Shown here piece by piece: positions 1-14,214 of a DNA stretch of 64,000 nt. The stretch is from positions 8,269,223 through 8,333,222 of the forward strand of contig NC_134282.1 in assembly GCF_949628215.1 (NCBI RefSeq), written 5' to 3'. The stretch's first letter is position 1. The number at the start of each line of letters is the position of its first letter. Source of the stretch: Phalacrocorax aristotelis. Taxonomy: Eukaryota > Chordata > Aves > Suliformes > Phalacrocoracidae. Under the pieces are notes generated by a model. The model was not told the DNA's origin and made no database searches. It was given only the letters and a program-made list of their open reading frames with translations. The translations under genes and the position numbers were made by a program.

Positions 1-3000
1 AGTGGAACAAGGCAGCTCGTCAGTATGCTTTCTGAAACATTCTTCTGTAAAGTAATATTTTCCAATAAGAATATAATTAAATTATTTATAAAAGTTACAG
101 TCCAAGTAGAGCAGGAAGATTAAGAATATAAAGACTGCCTCAGTCTTCTCAATGAATACCTACAAGAACCAAGCAGGTAGGCAGCAGGGGGAACATTGAA
201 ATCTGGCGGTTACACTTTTTAACAGGATTAGCTTGGGTTTCTGCTTCAGAGAAGGCAAGCTAAATCTAAATTTTGATGTCCAAGAATTCACTTAATAGAA
301 TGATGGCCTTTAGGGAAAAAAGGTCATTTTTGTCTTCACTGACCACTTCTGTTTCTCCCCAGAAAGAAAGACAAATGAAGGAGCAGAGCAAGGAATAGTT
401 GTCTTGAGGCAAGTACCACAAAGGGCTGAAACAGAATTTTATGTCAGGTTCTTAAACCAACATTCACACAAAAGCCAGAGAAGCCTGACCAAGTGTAACC
501 TATTTCCCATGTCAACCCAACACTGAGATCTTACGAGATGACTCCAGCAGCAGCCAAGCCAGCCCAGGGATCCAGCCACCAGCCGCACACTCTGAAGTTT
601 GGCCATGGCAATATGCGGACAGGGAGCATACACTCAGGTCAAAACTCAATCAATCAGCATATATTAGTCTTTCTTAATTATCTCCCCAGAGCATACTCAA
701 CTCCAAGGAGCTTTGCTTACGTGAAAAATGTATCACCTTTATTCCAAGCAAGGAAAATAAATAAAAGCACTTCAATTCATGCCTTTTAGCCTTGCAACTC
801 CATGAATACATTTTAGTTACTGACTACAAGTATTGGAGCTACTCAAAGTGAAGTTTCCAGTTGTCTCTGGTAAACTCTCCAGTGTGTATATAAAATAGCT
901 TTAACAGAGACTCACATCAGCAATTTTGTAAGCATTGCATTAAATCCAGTCGGTGTTTTTCATCTCAAGATGGAGAAAATGCATATTAATCCACAGGCAA
1001 AGCAACGCATTGAGAATTTTAAACATTTCTGTCAGTATCGGTAAAACAATAATACATTCTTTGCTAGATGAGATACTGAATCATTTTGGTTCATTTGGAG
1101 GCCATTTGCTAACTTTATTAGGCAATATTCAGATGATGGATATCAAAAGGATATTCACTGTAGAAACAGGCTTTGTTTCTGAAGACAGTAATTAGGTTAA
1201 CCTCATGAATAAACCCTTTATATCAGCAGCCTGTACAAAGTGAAAGTAAAAAATTGCAGGAAAAAATGAGAAAGAAAAAAAATTTCACGCAAAGGGAAAA
1301 AAACCTTACATTTACGTATTGCACTCTCCATCTGACACTTTTAAAGCAATTCATATATGAATAGAAATGTCACAGTCTCTGATGTACCAAAATGCATAGG
1401 CACAGCATTATGGAGGTGGCCATATGCATACATGCAATTATTAATGCATCATTCAGCGGTTAAGGCAGAACCAGCCCCAGGTAGAAGGATCGTTCCTGAG
1501 CACCCCCCCTCTCCCAGGCAGCCAGCAGTGCCCCAGCCCCACTGCAAGGGCTTCCTACACAGACAGGGAGTCACTTGCTGAGCCCCTGACAATTGTCCTT
1601 CCCTGCCGGTGGGCTGAAGCCAACCTAAAACCATGGTAGACTTGAGATGTGGGTGCTGGGATGAAGTTACCTATCAGTAATTTGCAGAGGTGATAATCAG
1701 GTGGAGCTTTTACCATCCGCTCCTGGAGCTGCAGGTGCTCAGCTCATCTGCACCCAGAGGCCACCTAAATCAAGAAACTCAGCATTACTGGTCTAAGGGG
1801 CTTTTCCAGAGTGATACACCAACAGCAGGCTCCAAGACAAACTGCAGGCAGTGCCTTGCCTCTTCACTACAACACCAAGGAATAAGCCACAACCACTTTC
1901 ACACATCACACATGCTCAAAATGAGTTACTAGAAGGATGTTAAGGATAAAAAGGGATGAAAGCTGGTAAAAATTGCAAAGGTAGACAAGCTAAACTGATA
2001 GAGTCTGACATAATTTAAGCAGACTAAATGCGAGCTAAGAAACAATATACTCAACAGAAGAAAAGCCTTCAGTTAACCCAACCTCTCTCTGCATTATGGT
2101 TCATGGGCTACAGCAGGACCGCACCGCAAGTCCAGCATGCAGCAGCCACCCTTGTGCAAGCTTCACCACTGTTTGCACAGCCGAGCTCTCATACCTACGC
2201 TGAGCAAACGCAAATGCATCAGTCAACTGAACGGTGCAAAGTGCTTTTAATGGAAAAGAAACTTTTCAAGGTTTGGTGCGGTTTTGCCTTTTTTTTAATT
2301 TGCATTGTTTGTTTTAAAAAAAGCAAACAAAGCAAATGCAGAAGAATGTGGAAGAAGTGGATCTAACTCAGAAGTGGGCTGAAATATTCCTCCTGGGGAC
2401 CAACAGCAGCATGGACTGAGGAAGAACCTGGTCCTGACGGTCACATTACTTCACTGAATATCCAGAGATTTGAAAAATTCAGAACAGAAAGTAAAGAGCA
2501 GAGGCAATAAAGAAAAAGGGTGAATCCCATTTGCACTAGACTGTTCATTCAGTGAAATAGCTATCCTTTCTCCCTCAAACGTCTAGTAGTCTCTCCACCT
2601 CTAGCAAGGTTAGCTCCAAAACAAGTCAAAAAAAAGACCTCAAAGCAAAACTCAGGTAAGGTCATTTGACATCTTAGCACAGGCTGAGGGCAATGGCACG
2701 TTGCCGACAGACTTGTAACCCATTAGTTTGGCATAGTACAACATGCATAGTGCATGGTACAAAACTGCGATTAGCATTAAAAACTAATGGTCAACGTTAT
2801 GTGTAGCATAAATGCAAGTTTAGGATACTTCAAAACAGAGGGCAAAGGCATGAGCCATGGGGCTGGGCTGCCTGAGAGCAGCCACAGCCTTGGCAGCACA
2901 GGATGTGCTTCTCCTATTGCCCTGAAAGTCTCAAAACAATTTCAGATCACAGAGAGCCCTGAGACAGGTCACCTCTGTTGTTACTCCCTCATTTTAAGAG

Positions 3001-4001
3001 CCATTACAAAGGGTCCTAAGAAAGAGGTTATTTGATCGTAGGCTTTCCCCTTCAGCAGAACAAAGCATTATATTTCAGCACTAACAATGAGATGTTTTTC
3101 CTCGAGTCAGCTTTAAAATAATGTTGACATTATAGTCAATACGCTATATACCACTATATTTATGTCAGAACCTATTGGCATAAAAATAAATCCATCTAAA
3201 TGCATAGCTCTTATATTTAAATGAACCCTGGCAATGCCATATCCTTCCTTCAATTTTCACTCAGCTTCTCATATGTGTATCAATCATCTCTGACAGATTT
3301 CATACACTGGGATATCACCTCTAGTCTCACTAAAAACTATTTTAAGTGAATTTTTGTATACAAAGACTAGGAAAATCTGATTTTGGGAGCTCTTTTTAAA
3401 AGCAATATAGTTTCTGATAGCCTAAGCATCACAAATGAGGTTTTACTCTTAACCTCATATTTGAGGTAGGTCTGGATCGCAGGACAGTAAACAAGGGTCA
3501 CCCCGAGTCAGCCAGCTTACATTAAAGCAGTGGCAAAGCCAAACAAAATGGTTTTTAAACTCAGGTTAGCAGCTTTGATTTACTCAGAAATACTGACTGT
3601 AAGAGATCAGCAAACAGCCGTGAAAAACCATCCAGCATGGAAGAGACCAATGGCGAACACTGTGAAAGTGTTTTAAGAGGCAGTTCCCCAACAGACCTTA
3701 TCTTGACCAACAGATCTAAGCTGATTTGTTCCCACTGCTATGTTATAAAATAAACCCAAAAATATACGTATCTGAAAACATAAAATAATCCAAATACAGG
3801 TGACAGCTACATTTTTATGTAAGACATTCACTGGCTCTGTGAATAAAATGGAATTAAAAAGTCTTTAAGTCTTTAGTATTAAGTAGGTTAACCAGTTTCC
3901 TATAAGTATTTAAGTGACATCTGAGATTTTTTTCATCAATTTGCAACAGCCATAAGTGAGCCATTTCACCCCAGCTGCTCTAAGGCAGTTACTTCACTTA
4001 C

Positions 4002-4111
4002 CTTAATTTGAAGTGGCCAGTTATGTTCAATCATAATTTCAGCTGACAAGAGAAATGCAGGATGCCAGCTCCAGTATTTCTGAATTACTGACATTAACAG
4101 CTGTTTTATAT
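4002..4111 (-). other. Exon-like open segment with consensus splice sites (unproven)
   Basis: On the minus strand a pyrimidine-containing tract ending in CTGCAG precedes 110 nt that stay open for 36 codons and end in AAG followed by GTAAGTG, a strong donor. The peptide is mixed hydrophobic and aromatic (for example SWHPAFLL) and I do not recognise a family. No partner exon was found nearby. It may be a chance match, a pseudo-exon or an exon of an unannotated transcript. Confidence 0.15.
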
Positions 4112-5439
4112 CTGCAGACAGAGCTTTGTAAACATGTAAACAAGTCAATTAATTAAGATACTATAGTAACATAGATTTTAATAATTTGAGGAACAGCCTG
4201 ATATTTACAGATCCACAGATGCTATATAAAAACACCAGAAAAAGTAGAATTTGCTCAGAGGAAACAGAACAGGAACTATTTCCTTCCTTCTGTTTGCTGG
4301 AAGCCCCACCTATTGCTTGCAGAACAAAGTGATTTCAGCCCTACACCCACAGACACCCTAAGACAGATATGTAGGTTTTCCTCCAAAGGTCAGGTCCAGC
4401 TACAGGACCCATCTGAAACCTTTCCAGCCTGATCAAATGAAGCTGCCCCACAACACACACCCCAAAACCACTCAGTAACGCACCAAATAACGCGCCAGTC
4501 TCCAACACAAACTATTCCCAGGCCAGCAGCCTAAGCGGTGTGGACCAAAACACTCCCAAGGAAATGGAGAAGGCCAAGAATTTACCCAGCTTGGAAACAA
4601 AAAGTTAGTTTAAGAGAACTGAGGGTTTTGGGGGTTGTAAGTACCTGGTTGGACCAAGACTCCATGCAGCAGAAACTTCTCTATCCCACTACAACCCACC
4701 AAGACTGTACCATGATAATGCACTCCTGATAGGAGTGAAACTACAGAAGACAACAGGGTTTTGTGATGGGAACACCAAGCCATGATCAGGAAGGGGGCAA
4801 GCAGCGCTCCCCGTACCTGAACATGAACATCTATGTAAGAAACTACTGAGCACATATAACATTTCTCTACAGGGGACACAATTTACGTCTTTGCAAAATT
4901 TGAGGGCATTTTTGACCACTCTTTCCTTTTCCATCTGTTGATCAGATGGTTAGATTTTTTAAAAAGAGTTATTTAAAACAACTTTGCTTTGTATATATAA
5001 TGGATATCAGAGCAAGGATCACTCCAGCTAGAATTTAAACCTACAGCACACTCTGCAAATTCAGGCTTCATAAAACACACCCGACTGGGGTCAAAGGGGT
5101 TTTTGCTCAGGATGCAAATGCTGCCAGTTGACAGCTCTAGTTCAGGGAGGGGGGTGCGGTGCCACCCATCCCGTTGCATGAAGCAGGGGTCATGTATTGC
5201 TGCACATCCACCAAAGAGACAACACAACGGCCGCAGCCGTTGCTACATTCATATTAGGTGGGATGGCAGCAGCTTTGGTTAGTTCTGCCTGGGCTGGATC
5301 AGAGTTAACCAGCATCTCCACCAGATTATTCAACAGAGCTGTGGGGAACAGGCACCTCCTCTAAAAATCAAACCAAAAGGAACCGTAGCAGGGTCTGAGC
5401 AGCAAACCACAGCAGCCTCAGGCAGCTGGCAGGGGACAC

Positions 5440-5545
5440 AGATGGACAGTATTTCAGAAAGTTAGACACATATTTACCATTGCTCAAGCAGGACTAGGTG
5501 ATCTCCAGAGGTCCCTTCCAACCTCTACCATTCTGTGATTCAGTC
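5440..5545 (+). mobile_element. CR1 LINE fragment, 3' end only
   Basis: The segment ending around 5542 carries the bird CR1 3' signature: GGTGATCTCCAGAGGTCCC, then TTCCAACCTCTACCATTCTG and a terminal TGATTC unit. Only about 100 bp survive, typical of strong 5' truncation during CR1 retrotransposition. It matches the 3' end of the longer CR1 copy at 52.8-53.4 kb. Confidence 0.8.
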
Positions 5546-7439
5546 TGAAAAAAGGGAAGTTTGGTCACTTTATTACCCTACCCTGTTTTATTTGCATGAG
5601 AAGAAAAAAAAGCGACCTGTTCCTGATGAAGGCTGTCGGTATTAATATTTGTCTTTGGAAACCAACCTCCAAAGTCATCTAAATGAGGGACAGAAATAAA
5701 TGACAGCAGTTGCAGCCTTGAAATAAGACTTTTTATCCTAATACAGAAAATATTTCTTGTATATTAATGCTGCAGTGCTGACCTCTAGTGACAGATAACC
5801 CAGAAAGCAAGAACATTTGTTGGGATAAACCTCACTTCTCACCTCTTCCCTCCTGATCTCGTCCACCGGTCCAGATCCATCTCCCCTACACCTTTGAAGG
5901 GTGAGCAGCCCCCAGCAGCCCTGGGCACTGGCTCCCAGTTAATACCATGGACGTGGTATCCTTATTACACAAAACAGTTTTTCAAAGAGTTAAAAAATTA
6001 AAAGATACCCAAGTGAAAGTTTGCTGCTCAAATTACATAAAGTAGATTATGAAGAAATTGGTACAATAATTCAAAAGCTAAGCAGTAAGTTATTGATTTT
6101 GAGATATTTAAGTTATTTACATCACTACCTAGTGAGGGCTAAAACCCTTTTTCACACTCAGGGGCCAGTGCATGCCTGGAGGGGTTTTGCAGTAAGGACA
6201 ATGACCAGGCAGAGCCTGGGCAGAGAGGAGCCAGCCAGGACCCTCCACAGCTGTTTTCACTGCAGGACCTGTGGCAAGGGAGGGTGTCAGGAGCGATGTG
6301 ATGACCCAGGAGCCCACGGCTCAGACAGAGGTGCTCCGAGGGGGCCATGTTGATTTACAACAGAAGACCAACCCAAATAGGGCCCCAACACGAGAGTGTA
6401 AAACAAACCTCTCAGATAAAACCAGAGAGGGTCACCAGAACATGCATGTCATCGTTCCTGCCAGGAGAAAACTATTCAACAGTTCTGTGTCTGGTCACCT
6501 GAGCCAGAAGTTACCAAGCTTTCCCCTAAATTAAGAACAATAAGACATTCAGTCATTTCTTGGTTTGATCCTTGCCCTCTTTTGAACGGGATGCCTGCTA
6601 ATGAATGCCTCCTCGTTCCCTTGCCTTTCTGGGAGATTCAGGAGGTATAGAGAGTACAAGCTTCAAAAAAAATTAGTCTATACAAATTATACTAGTATTT
6701 TCTGAATGGGACTAAGAGGACACCAGAAAGCAGTAAAACATCTCTTCCCCACTCCTTTGGGAAAAGGGAAGTGACATCCATATTTTCTCAAATGCAACAA
6801 ACACACATTTTGAGCAAAACCCTCCCCGGCCTGGGCTCTGCCTCCGCCCTGGCAAGCGAGGGTGCCTGTGGTTATCCATCAAGTTTGTTTTCTCCTTGCT
6901 GCTATGGGCAATCTGTAAACTTGCCACTTCTCATCCAACCTGCATGCAATGTCAAACTTGTAGCACTCCGAGGCACTGCCTCTTGCAAAACCTGTGCTCA
7001 CTTGAGCCCTTCCTGCCCCTGTCCCCCTAAAGTAACCAAAGCTCAGAGGAATTTCAGAGCATGGCAGAGCCTGCATTTGCAATAAACTTAATTTAGCTGC
7101 CCTTGCAATACAGTGCTGGTGCCCAAGGGCATACAATCAAGTGTTTACAGCAGTTGCTGCTTTGCTTGAATTCAAGTGGTAACAGTGAGGCACCATTTCC
7201 ATTGCACTTTCAGCTCTTCAGAGGATTGTGCGTGCTTTAATTAGGATTTTACAGATTTCTCTGAGGCGGCAAGGGGAAAGGGCCAAAAGTGACAAATGAC
7301 TGTTGCGCGTTCATGTTTATTTCTGGCAGGGAGAGCTTTAAAGCAACAGAAAAGCAGTGCGCGGTGACTAAACCTGCACCCAGCAATGGGGAGGGCTGAA
7401 GGAAACTGAGAATGGCTCCTCCGGGAAGGCTCTGTGCCC

Positions 7440-8240
7440 TCTCGTGGAAAGCTATAAATACATCTTGTTACCCCTTACAGCTCCATCTTCGTGCTGGGGC
7501 TGTTCCTCAATGGAGCCATGCTGTGGCTCAGCTGCGGCCACGCCAAGGACCGGACCTACCCTTGTTCATCAACAACTACCTCCTCCAGGACACATGGCCT
7601 TTTGCAGAGCTGCCCTGTAGGTACATTTCTTGTTCTATGCCAACCTGTATGGCAGCATCTTCCTGATGACTTGCATCAGCACCCACTGCTTTCTAGGAAT
7701 TTGCTGCCCCATCCGCTCCCTACGCTACTGGACCCAGCGCCTGGCTGCTGCCAGCACAGCTACATCCTGGGCGCTGGGGTTCCTGCAGCTCCTGCCCACC
7801 TTGATCTATGCTCGCACTGGCACTATCAATAACCACACCGTCTGCTATGACATGACAAGCCCCGACAACCTCAGCGGCTACTACCCCTACAGCATGGTTC
7901 TATCTGCATCTGGTTTCCTCTTTCCTCTCCTCATCATTTTAGTCTGATATTGTCTGATGATCAGAAGCCTCACCCGGCATGCTGGAGACACCAACTGCGA
8001 GACAAGTCGATTTGAACCATTCTGCTTGTGTGTGGGCTTTTTGCTGTCTGTTTACTGCCATTTTGCATCACCTACAGCATTTACCTCTTCATTCATGTGT
8101 ACCGGCTAGCTGACTGCCAACTCCTACAGCACTGGAGTTGACTTTACAAGATCTGAAGCCTCAACACTGGTGAGCCTCAACAGCTGCATCAATCCCCTCT
8201 TCTACTTTCTTTCTGGCCAAACTAACAGAGCCAGGCTTTG
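7440..8240 (+). pseudogene. P2Y-like nucleotide-receptor GPCR pseudogene
   Basis: Pieces of a rhodopsin-class receptor appear in order but in changing frames. The N-terminal stretch YILLPLT (7459-7479) shifts frame into a first helix starting SSIFVLGLFLNG. A WPFAELPC piece follows, then a helix-3 to helix-5 block (about 7630-7947) with FYANLYGS, CISTHCFLG and HTVCYD. This ends at an in-frame stop after helix 5. Remnants of helices 6 and 7 follow, the last with SLNSCINPLFYF, an NPxxF form of the NPxxY motif. Helix 2 is largely missing, and the arginine expected after CISTH (the HR part of the DRY-equivalent motif) is cysteine. The motifs are closest to P2Y purinergic receptors of the P2Y6/avian P2Y3 type as I remember them; the exact parent is uncertain. 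It cannot encode a working receptor. Confidence 0.8.
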
Positions 8241-8344
8241 AAGCTGAGACTGCCCAAGGCAGGTCGTCTCGCAAGGCCTGCCATGAATGCAGAGGGGACA
8301 AATGCCCCAGCAAGACTTTCCCCTTGCTGAGGGAGCATATCACT

Positions 8345-11300
8345 GCTGCCCTTGTAGCACTGCAGATTTTTTCGGCTTCACTGGGTATGAGAAGAGCCAT
8401 AAAACTCACCTGAAAAAAAAAAACAACCAACGAAACAAAAAATAATTACAGTTCCCCCAGAGCGAGGACAAACTGTAGCGAGGACAAATTTGGGTGAAGA
8501 ACACAGGAGGTATTTTATGAAGGACTGAGAGGCAAGCTGTCATTTCCTGGGCCAGCTGTGACTAAATAAAGCTGAAAAGCACCCTTTCCAAAAGGCACAT
8601 CTACTGCTTCTAGTTGTAAAGAGGGTTGTACAGAAAAATGGCAGTGAATAACTGAGGAAGACACCAGAGCAGAGGTAAGCAGTTGTCAACAGCCATTAGT
8701 TAGGTAACAAATTTTTTAAGTGCTATAAGTGTACTTCAGAAAGCTACTTCAAAGACAATTATTATTCTATATTTCCTTGGTGGGGCCCATCACATCAGCG
8801 CCTTTGCTAGAGGGTAGCAACCCTTTCTGTTGCTAGCAAGGACTATTCACACTAAAAGCATTACGAAGAGAGACTTTTACATTGCATTTTAGAAAAGGTA
8901 ACAAAGTGATTCTCCACAGCATCTTCAAATGCAGCTTAGCTGCCCCGTAGATCACAACAGCAGCAGGAGCCGAAGGTTTCGGGGAGTTCGCTAGCCAAGA
9001 AGCAGGGGTTTGTCTAACATAAGACAACTAGAAACGTGAACGCGCCGTTCGTACAGTCACGTCTTAATGCCGCACCTACAGCACATTCACTGCCAAGTGC
9101 AGTAACGGTCTTGCTCAGAAACCACCCGCTTTCACTGTAAAGGCAGTTCAGTAAAGTAGCTAACCCAGTGCTCAGAGGAATGGGGAGCTTCTGATTTCTT
9201 CCCTCCCATAACATCAAACCCCAACACATGTTGTTTAAATGCTGTCGGCACAATGGAATAGGACCAAGCTTCAACTATTGTACAAAACTTAACATGCAAG
9301 AACCTGGTAAGGACCTTGGCAAGTACCGAACGTAATCTGAGGAGTTGTTCTTAGAAAGGGCTAATTGCTTCCAAACGCAGATTTGAGCTATAGGCAACTC
9401 TAGATCCATCACTGCCCACAGTGTTTGGGTCACACCCCTTCGTTCAAGCCAGCTGGGAGCCACAGTTATTCAGAGAGGAAGCAAGGTAAGACAACAGGAG
9501 CTCTAAGCTATGGTCAGCTTAGAGGCTGGCAACAAATTATCTAGCTAGGACACTGCCTGACCACGTCCACACAGCATCAGAATCAAAAGAAAGGCAGAAA
9601 AGCAGTCATGGTATACACCTGAGAAGCAGCAGAGACAGTAGCAGAAAGCCAGCTTAAGAGACAAGAAAACGGGTCCTGTTTGTTCATAACCTTTTCACAA
9701 TACTCAGCTTTAAGGAACTTCACAAAATACCTGTTTTTCAAGCCATCTCTGCAACAGCAGTGGCAGCTTCTCTCAGAAGGGCAGACCAGACAGCTAGGAC
9801 ATGCTAACTGCTTCAGCTCTCCAATTTTACATACGCTGACAAGCCAGAGCCCAGACTAAACAGACAGAACTACTTTGACTTATTTTACAAACATCATCTC
9901 CTTATTCAAATAAAAGAAAATCCAAACTCTTTACTTCAGATGTTCCAGATCACCTCCATCAGAACTCTGGGCAGAATTACATTTACTTTCTCCCCACCTG
10001 AGCAGGGTTGGTGTAACCACAGGAGCAAACTCTACCAGGGAATCCAGATTCAGCCAGTCAGCCACGGCTGCTTCTGTTTCTTTCTCTAACGTTCAGCAGA
10101 CAAGAGCCTTGGCAATGAGACAGAGCAGCTTGAATTTCCAATCTGTTGATTCAAATTCAGCTGAGGTTGGTAACAACTGAAATCCACCACTTCTGACAGC
10201 TGTTTAGCAGGCCACACAAGCTGGTTTCATCACAGTTCCTCACGGGTTCCTCACAAACAAAACCACTCCTGCTGTCTTGCTCTGGGGCCACCTCAAAAAC
10301 AGGCTTCTTGGGAGGTTGAGGATGAAGAGGAGTTCGCTATTGTTGCTGTTATAAAACTTCAAGGTCCTGGAGGATAAGCAGCTTGTTCATAAGTACTATC
10401 TTTATGGCACAACTGCATTTATGGTTCTTATGACCAGTATTTATGGAAAAGATCTTGAACGTGCAAAAACATTTGCATACTCAGAGAACACCGCAAGATC
10501 TGAAGCGCCACAGTATCATATGGGCAGCTACTCCGTTACTGAAGAGATACTTCATGATTCACATGCACAGGAAGTTTAAATATTTACAGAATATATCGAT
10601 GCTTTAAACATTTCCTTTTGAAGAGGTCTGCATGAAACAGCACACTCTGTGTACTTAAGTCTAGGGCTTTCTGGCTTCCCATTTGCACCCATGCACATCT
10701 GCCCCATCCAACAGAACACAGCATGAACATATTAGGAATAGAGATTTTCACGTTACTGAGAGATGCAGCTCATTTGAACAGCTCTGCTTTGCCTCTTTGC
10801 TTGAACATTTGCACAACAGGAGAAGCAATAAGAGAGAGCCTACAGTGGTAAGATATACAACGGAATATTAACCAATTTTTCAAGTGAGACCGCCTTTTGA
10901 AACATCCAGCAATGGCCTCTGAAAAAAAAACACGTCAAAGGAGAAAGGAAAAAAAAACCCACACCCAAAGGAAAGGAACAGAACCACCCAAAAGCCACAG
11001 CAGGTCTGGGAGTCCCCCATGCCTGCGGACACCCTGTGTGAGCAGCAGAAGTAATAGCAGAGAGATGGAAAGACCATTTATAGTCTTCACAAGTTACACA
11101 TCCCTCTGAAATTTGCCCAGGTGATTTTAATAAAATCATGTTAAACTAATGTTTACTACCGTATTTACTAACTCTTCTATAAACACCTCCAGACAAGCGT
11201 GAACACCCACTAGCAGAATTCAGTCAGACCACTACAGACCAGAGGTAGAGTCCAACCTGTAAACTTTGTATTTTAAAAAAAAGCGTCAGGAAAGCCATAT

Positions 11301-14214
11301 CATACCAACGCCTTCTCAGGCTCACGGGGGTAGAAGCCATTGAGGGAAGCTTTGCAGGGGAAAAAAAGGCAGTCTTATTATGATAAGCAGCTTTCAGCTC
11401 TAGCCGTTCCCAATTAATTGCAAACAGGACTCGCGCAGATATTGCCAAATAACACTGCAGCAGCACATGCTCGAACAGCCCCTCCCCTGGCCGAGGCAGG
11501 CAGTCTGCTCGCTGCTGTAGCTGCCACCCTTATCCCTCCCTCAATGATCACAACCAGATTTTTGCTATCAAAAAGAAACTGAATTTCAGAATTCAAAAAT
11601 CCTTTTTCCTGTTTTCTTCCTGATCATCAACCTGAACCCATAAGCTATACATTGAAGCACAAACACCACAGGGAGACGACCTAATGCAGGCATGGAAGCA
11701 AAAGGGCTGGCAACAGAAAGAGGAAGGTTCCATCCTACCAGAGATTTATTAGATGAATGGGAGATAAGGCAACAAAAGCCAGATAGCTCCCACGTTCCAA
11801 ATCCACAACTGAAAAAGCAAGGTAAAGGAAATTAATGGGCTGAAATGCCTCAGAAAGTAAAGGTGGGGGCATTTGGAGTTGAGCTGCTTGGGAAGTTATG
11901 CTATTTACAGAAGTCCACCACAGTACTTTAGCAAGATGCTTAAGGGTACAGAGAATTTAGGAACTGAAAATAAAGTTTCAACAAGACATTAAGTTCACTG
12001 TTACTGTCACGTCACACCCGAAATGCTGACCTCCGGGTAACAGCACAAGAGTTATCTACTACCATAATGCGTCACAATTCGAGGAGCAGCAGGTAGCTCA
12101 AGGAGATGAGGAAGAGTGACAGAAGAACAAGAATCTAATTCCCTCCCCAAGAAAAAAAAAAAAAAAAAATGCATCAGCCCATGGGTGGGGGGAACTGGGG
12201 AAAACTTTTTGGATCCTCAAAAACACACTTCCCCAGAAACTCTCCTGTGCTCCCCTGGACATATGAAATCATGTTTGTTTGTTTTTTAAATAATAATTTT
12301 TAAAAAACCCAAAAACAAAACCCACAGACACAAAACCCCGCATATAAGTCTCAACAACCACCAAGGGCAACAACACATCACTAAACAGTCAGGTAAGAAA
12401 AATACAGATGCCAGCAACCATTTAAAGCTTTTATTAAAAAAAGATCCAGAATTCACAAGTCTACAAGGTAAAATAAACCAACTTGCATCAAACGGCCTCA
12501 GAGCTGATAGTGTTTGGATCTCAAAGGAAGCACAGAGAGCACCAATAAGAGTTATCACGAGTCAGTGTACTACTCCCCTTCGGCAGTAAGCTTGGCATAG
12601 TTCACAACCTGCTACTTTATTTTCCTGGATTGCTTTTCAGACTACAGAACTATTAACCAAGATAGTCCTGGCTTAGTCTTTCAGAAACTTGGAAGAAAAC
12701 TCCACTGAAATGTATCTTTAAAAAAAAAACCAAAACACCAAACCACCTGAACCTTAAGACCACAAGTTCCAGAAGGTCTGCTTGTATTACGTAGGCCAAA
12801 AAAAATATTACAGGTATAACATAATTTTTATTATTACAACAAACTACCTTCTCTGCATTTACACAATACATCAAAGGCTCTTAAGCATTTTGTGGCACAC
12901 AAGGACTCCCTGAAATCAGCCAAGGAAAGCTCGCCCACCCCTGTGCACCTTACCCTCTACCTGTATAGCAGCTCTTCATTTGGTGTACTTAATGCTCTGG
13001 AAAGCCACATGCTCTTGCCTTTTAAAGTAAGATTAGCTTAGTTTAGGAATAGTTTGACCAATTACGTAAGTGAGTAAAATACATATGCCTGTAACAAAAC
13101 TTAACAAAAAAAAAAACAAAGAAAAAAAGCACTCTGCAGCAGCTACTGAGAAGTAGCTATTCAGCAACAAGCCTTCCACTGAAATTATGGGAAAGTGTTA
13201 AGTTTCATTATGAAATTAAACAATGCTTCCCCCACTGAAAGCCAAACTTCAGTTCTTCATTTAACACTCTATAGTTTTTAGTCACAACCTCTTAATACAT
13301 CAATTTTCACATTAATCAGGACTTATGTGAGGTTTCTTGCTAAGCATGAGATCTAGTATTAAATTCCAGGGCTCCACTTCTTGAACTGTAACACTGAAAT
13401 TGTATAGCTTGGTTTCCTCTGAAATACTTGCTTGAACCCAAATGAAAAGGTAGTCTTTTTCATTTTCCTTACAGAAAAATGTGAGGACAGACCATTTCCA
13501 ACACGGTAACAACGTTGTCCAACCTGAGAGGCTATGTAACCCACACCTACATCATTTCACAGCAATCTGATTACTGAAACAAAGCTTTTGCATTTCAGAC
13601 ATCGTTGTGTAGTGAGAAGAAATCAAGTCTTCGCTATTGACTCCATCTAGTCACTATGTATTTTAGATAGGAGGGTGTAGGACATAGCTCATGGGTTCCA
13701 CAAACAGCCAGCTGGTCTCTTCATCGGTATATGTGTTATTTACCCATGGTGCAGAGGGGGAGCTTAAGCCAAGTATTTTAAAAATAGGATCTACGCTTGC
13801 AGAAGAGTATGGTGCATCACTCTGCTTTTGCTGCGGCAGTTGTCAGTACTGGAAACAAAGTTTTGTGTTCCAGGAACATCAGTGTATTTCTGCATTTGCA
13901 AGTGGGACAACATGCTATTTCAACACACTTCTGTGTAGCATTGTCGAGAAGCAGGAAGAGTAGTTATCTGGTAGCTGCAAAAAAAATTTTAAAAATCATG
14001 CATCGTAATAAAACTGCGCCTCAGTTTTTTTGCTCCACCAACCATTGATTCATTTTCTTCATTAGATTTTTAATTACCATTGGTGCAACTTCATTTCTGA
14101 GAACAAGCATATATTTAGCATTTTAATCAGAGGTTGAAATGCTGGTTATTTGAATCAACAAGCCAAGTTGTTAAAATAAACAACTCATTGTTCTGTTCTT
14201 CATTATTAAAACCC
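8345..14214. other. Region 3' of MFSD1: 3' UTR candidates and non-coding DNA
   Basis: No protein-coding family is recognisable. On the minus strand, downstream of the MFSD1 stop, possible polyadenylation signals are ATTAAA at 14074-14069, AATAAA at 12832-12827 and AATAAA at 12435-12430, so the MFSD1 3' UTR may reach any of these. A run of about 17 A residues lies near 12.15 kb. Nothing else stands out. Confidence 0.45.

Larger units (their letters stand above)
1..7400. other. Intergenic DNA downstream of MFSD1, distal part
   Basis: AT-rich non-coding sequence with short, unrelated open frames in all six frames and no recognisable protein family. I see only a short CR1 3' end near 5.44-5.55 kb and a weak exon-like segment at 4002-4111, both listed separately. 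In human the next gene in this direction is IQCJ/SCHIP1; nothing here resembles it. Confidence 0.6.
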
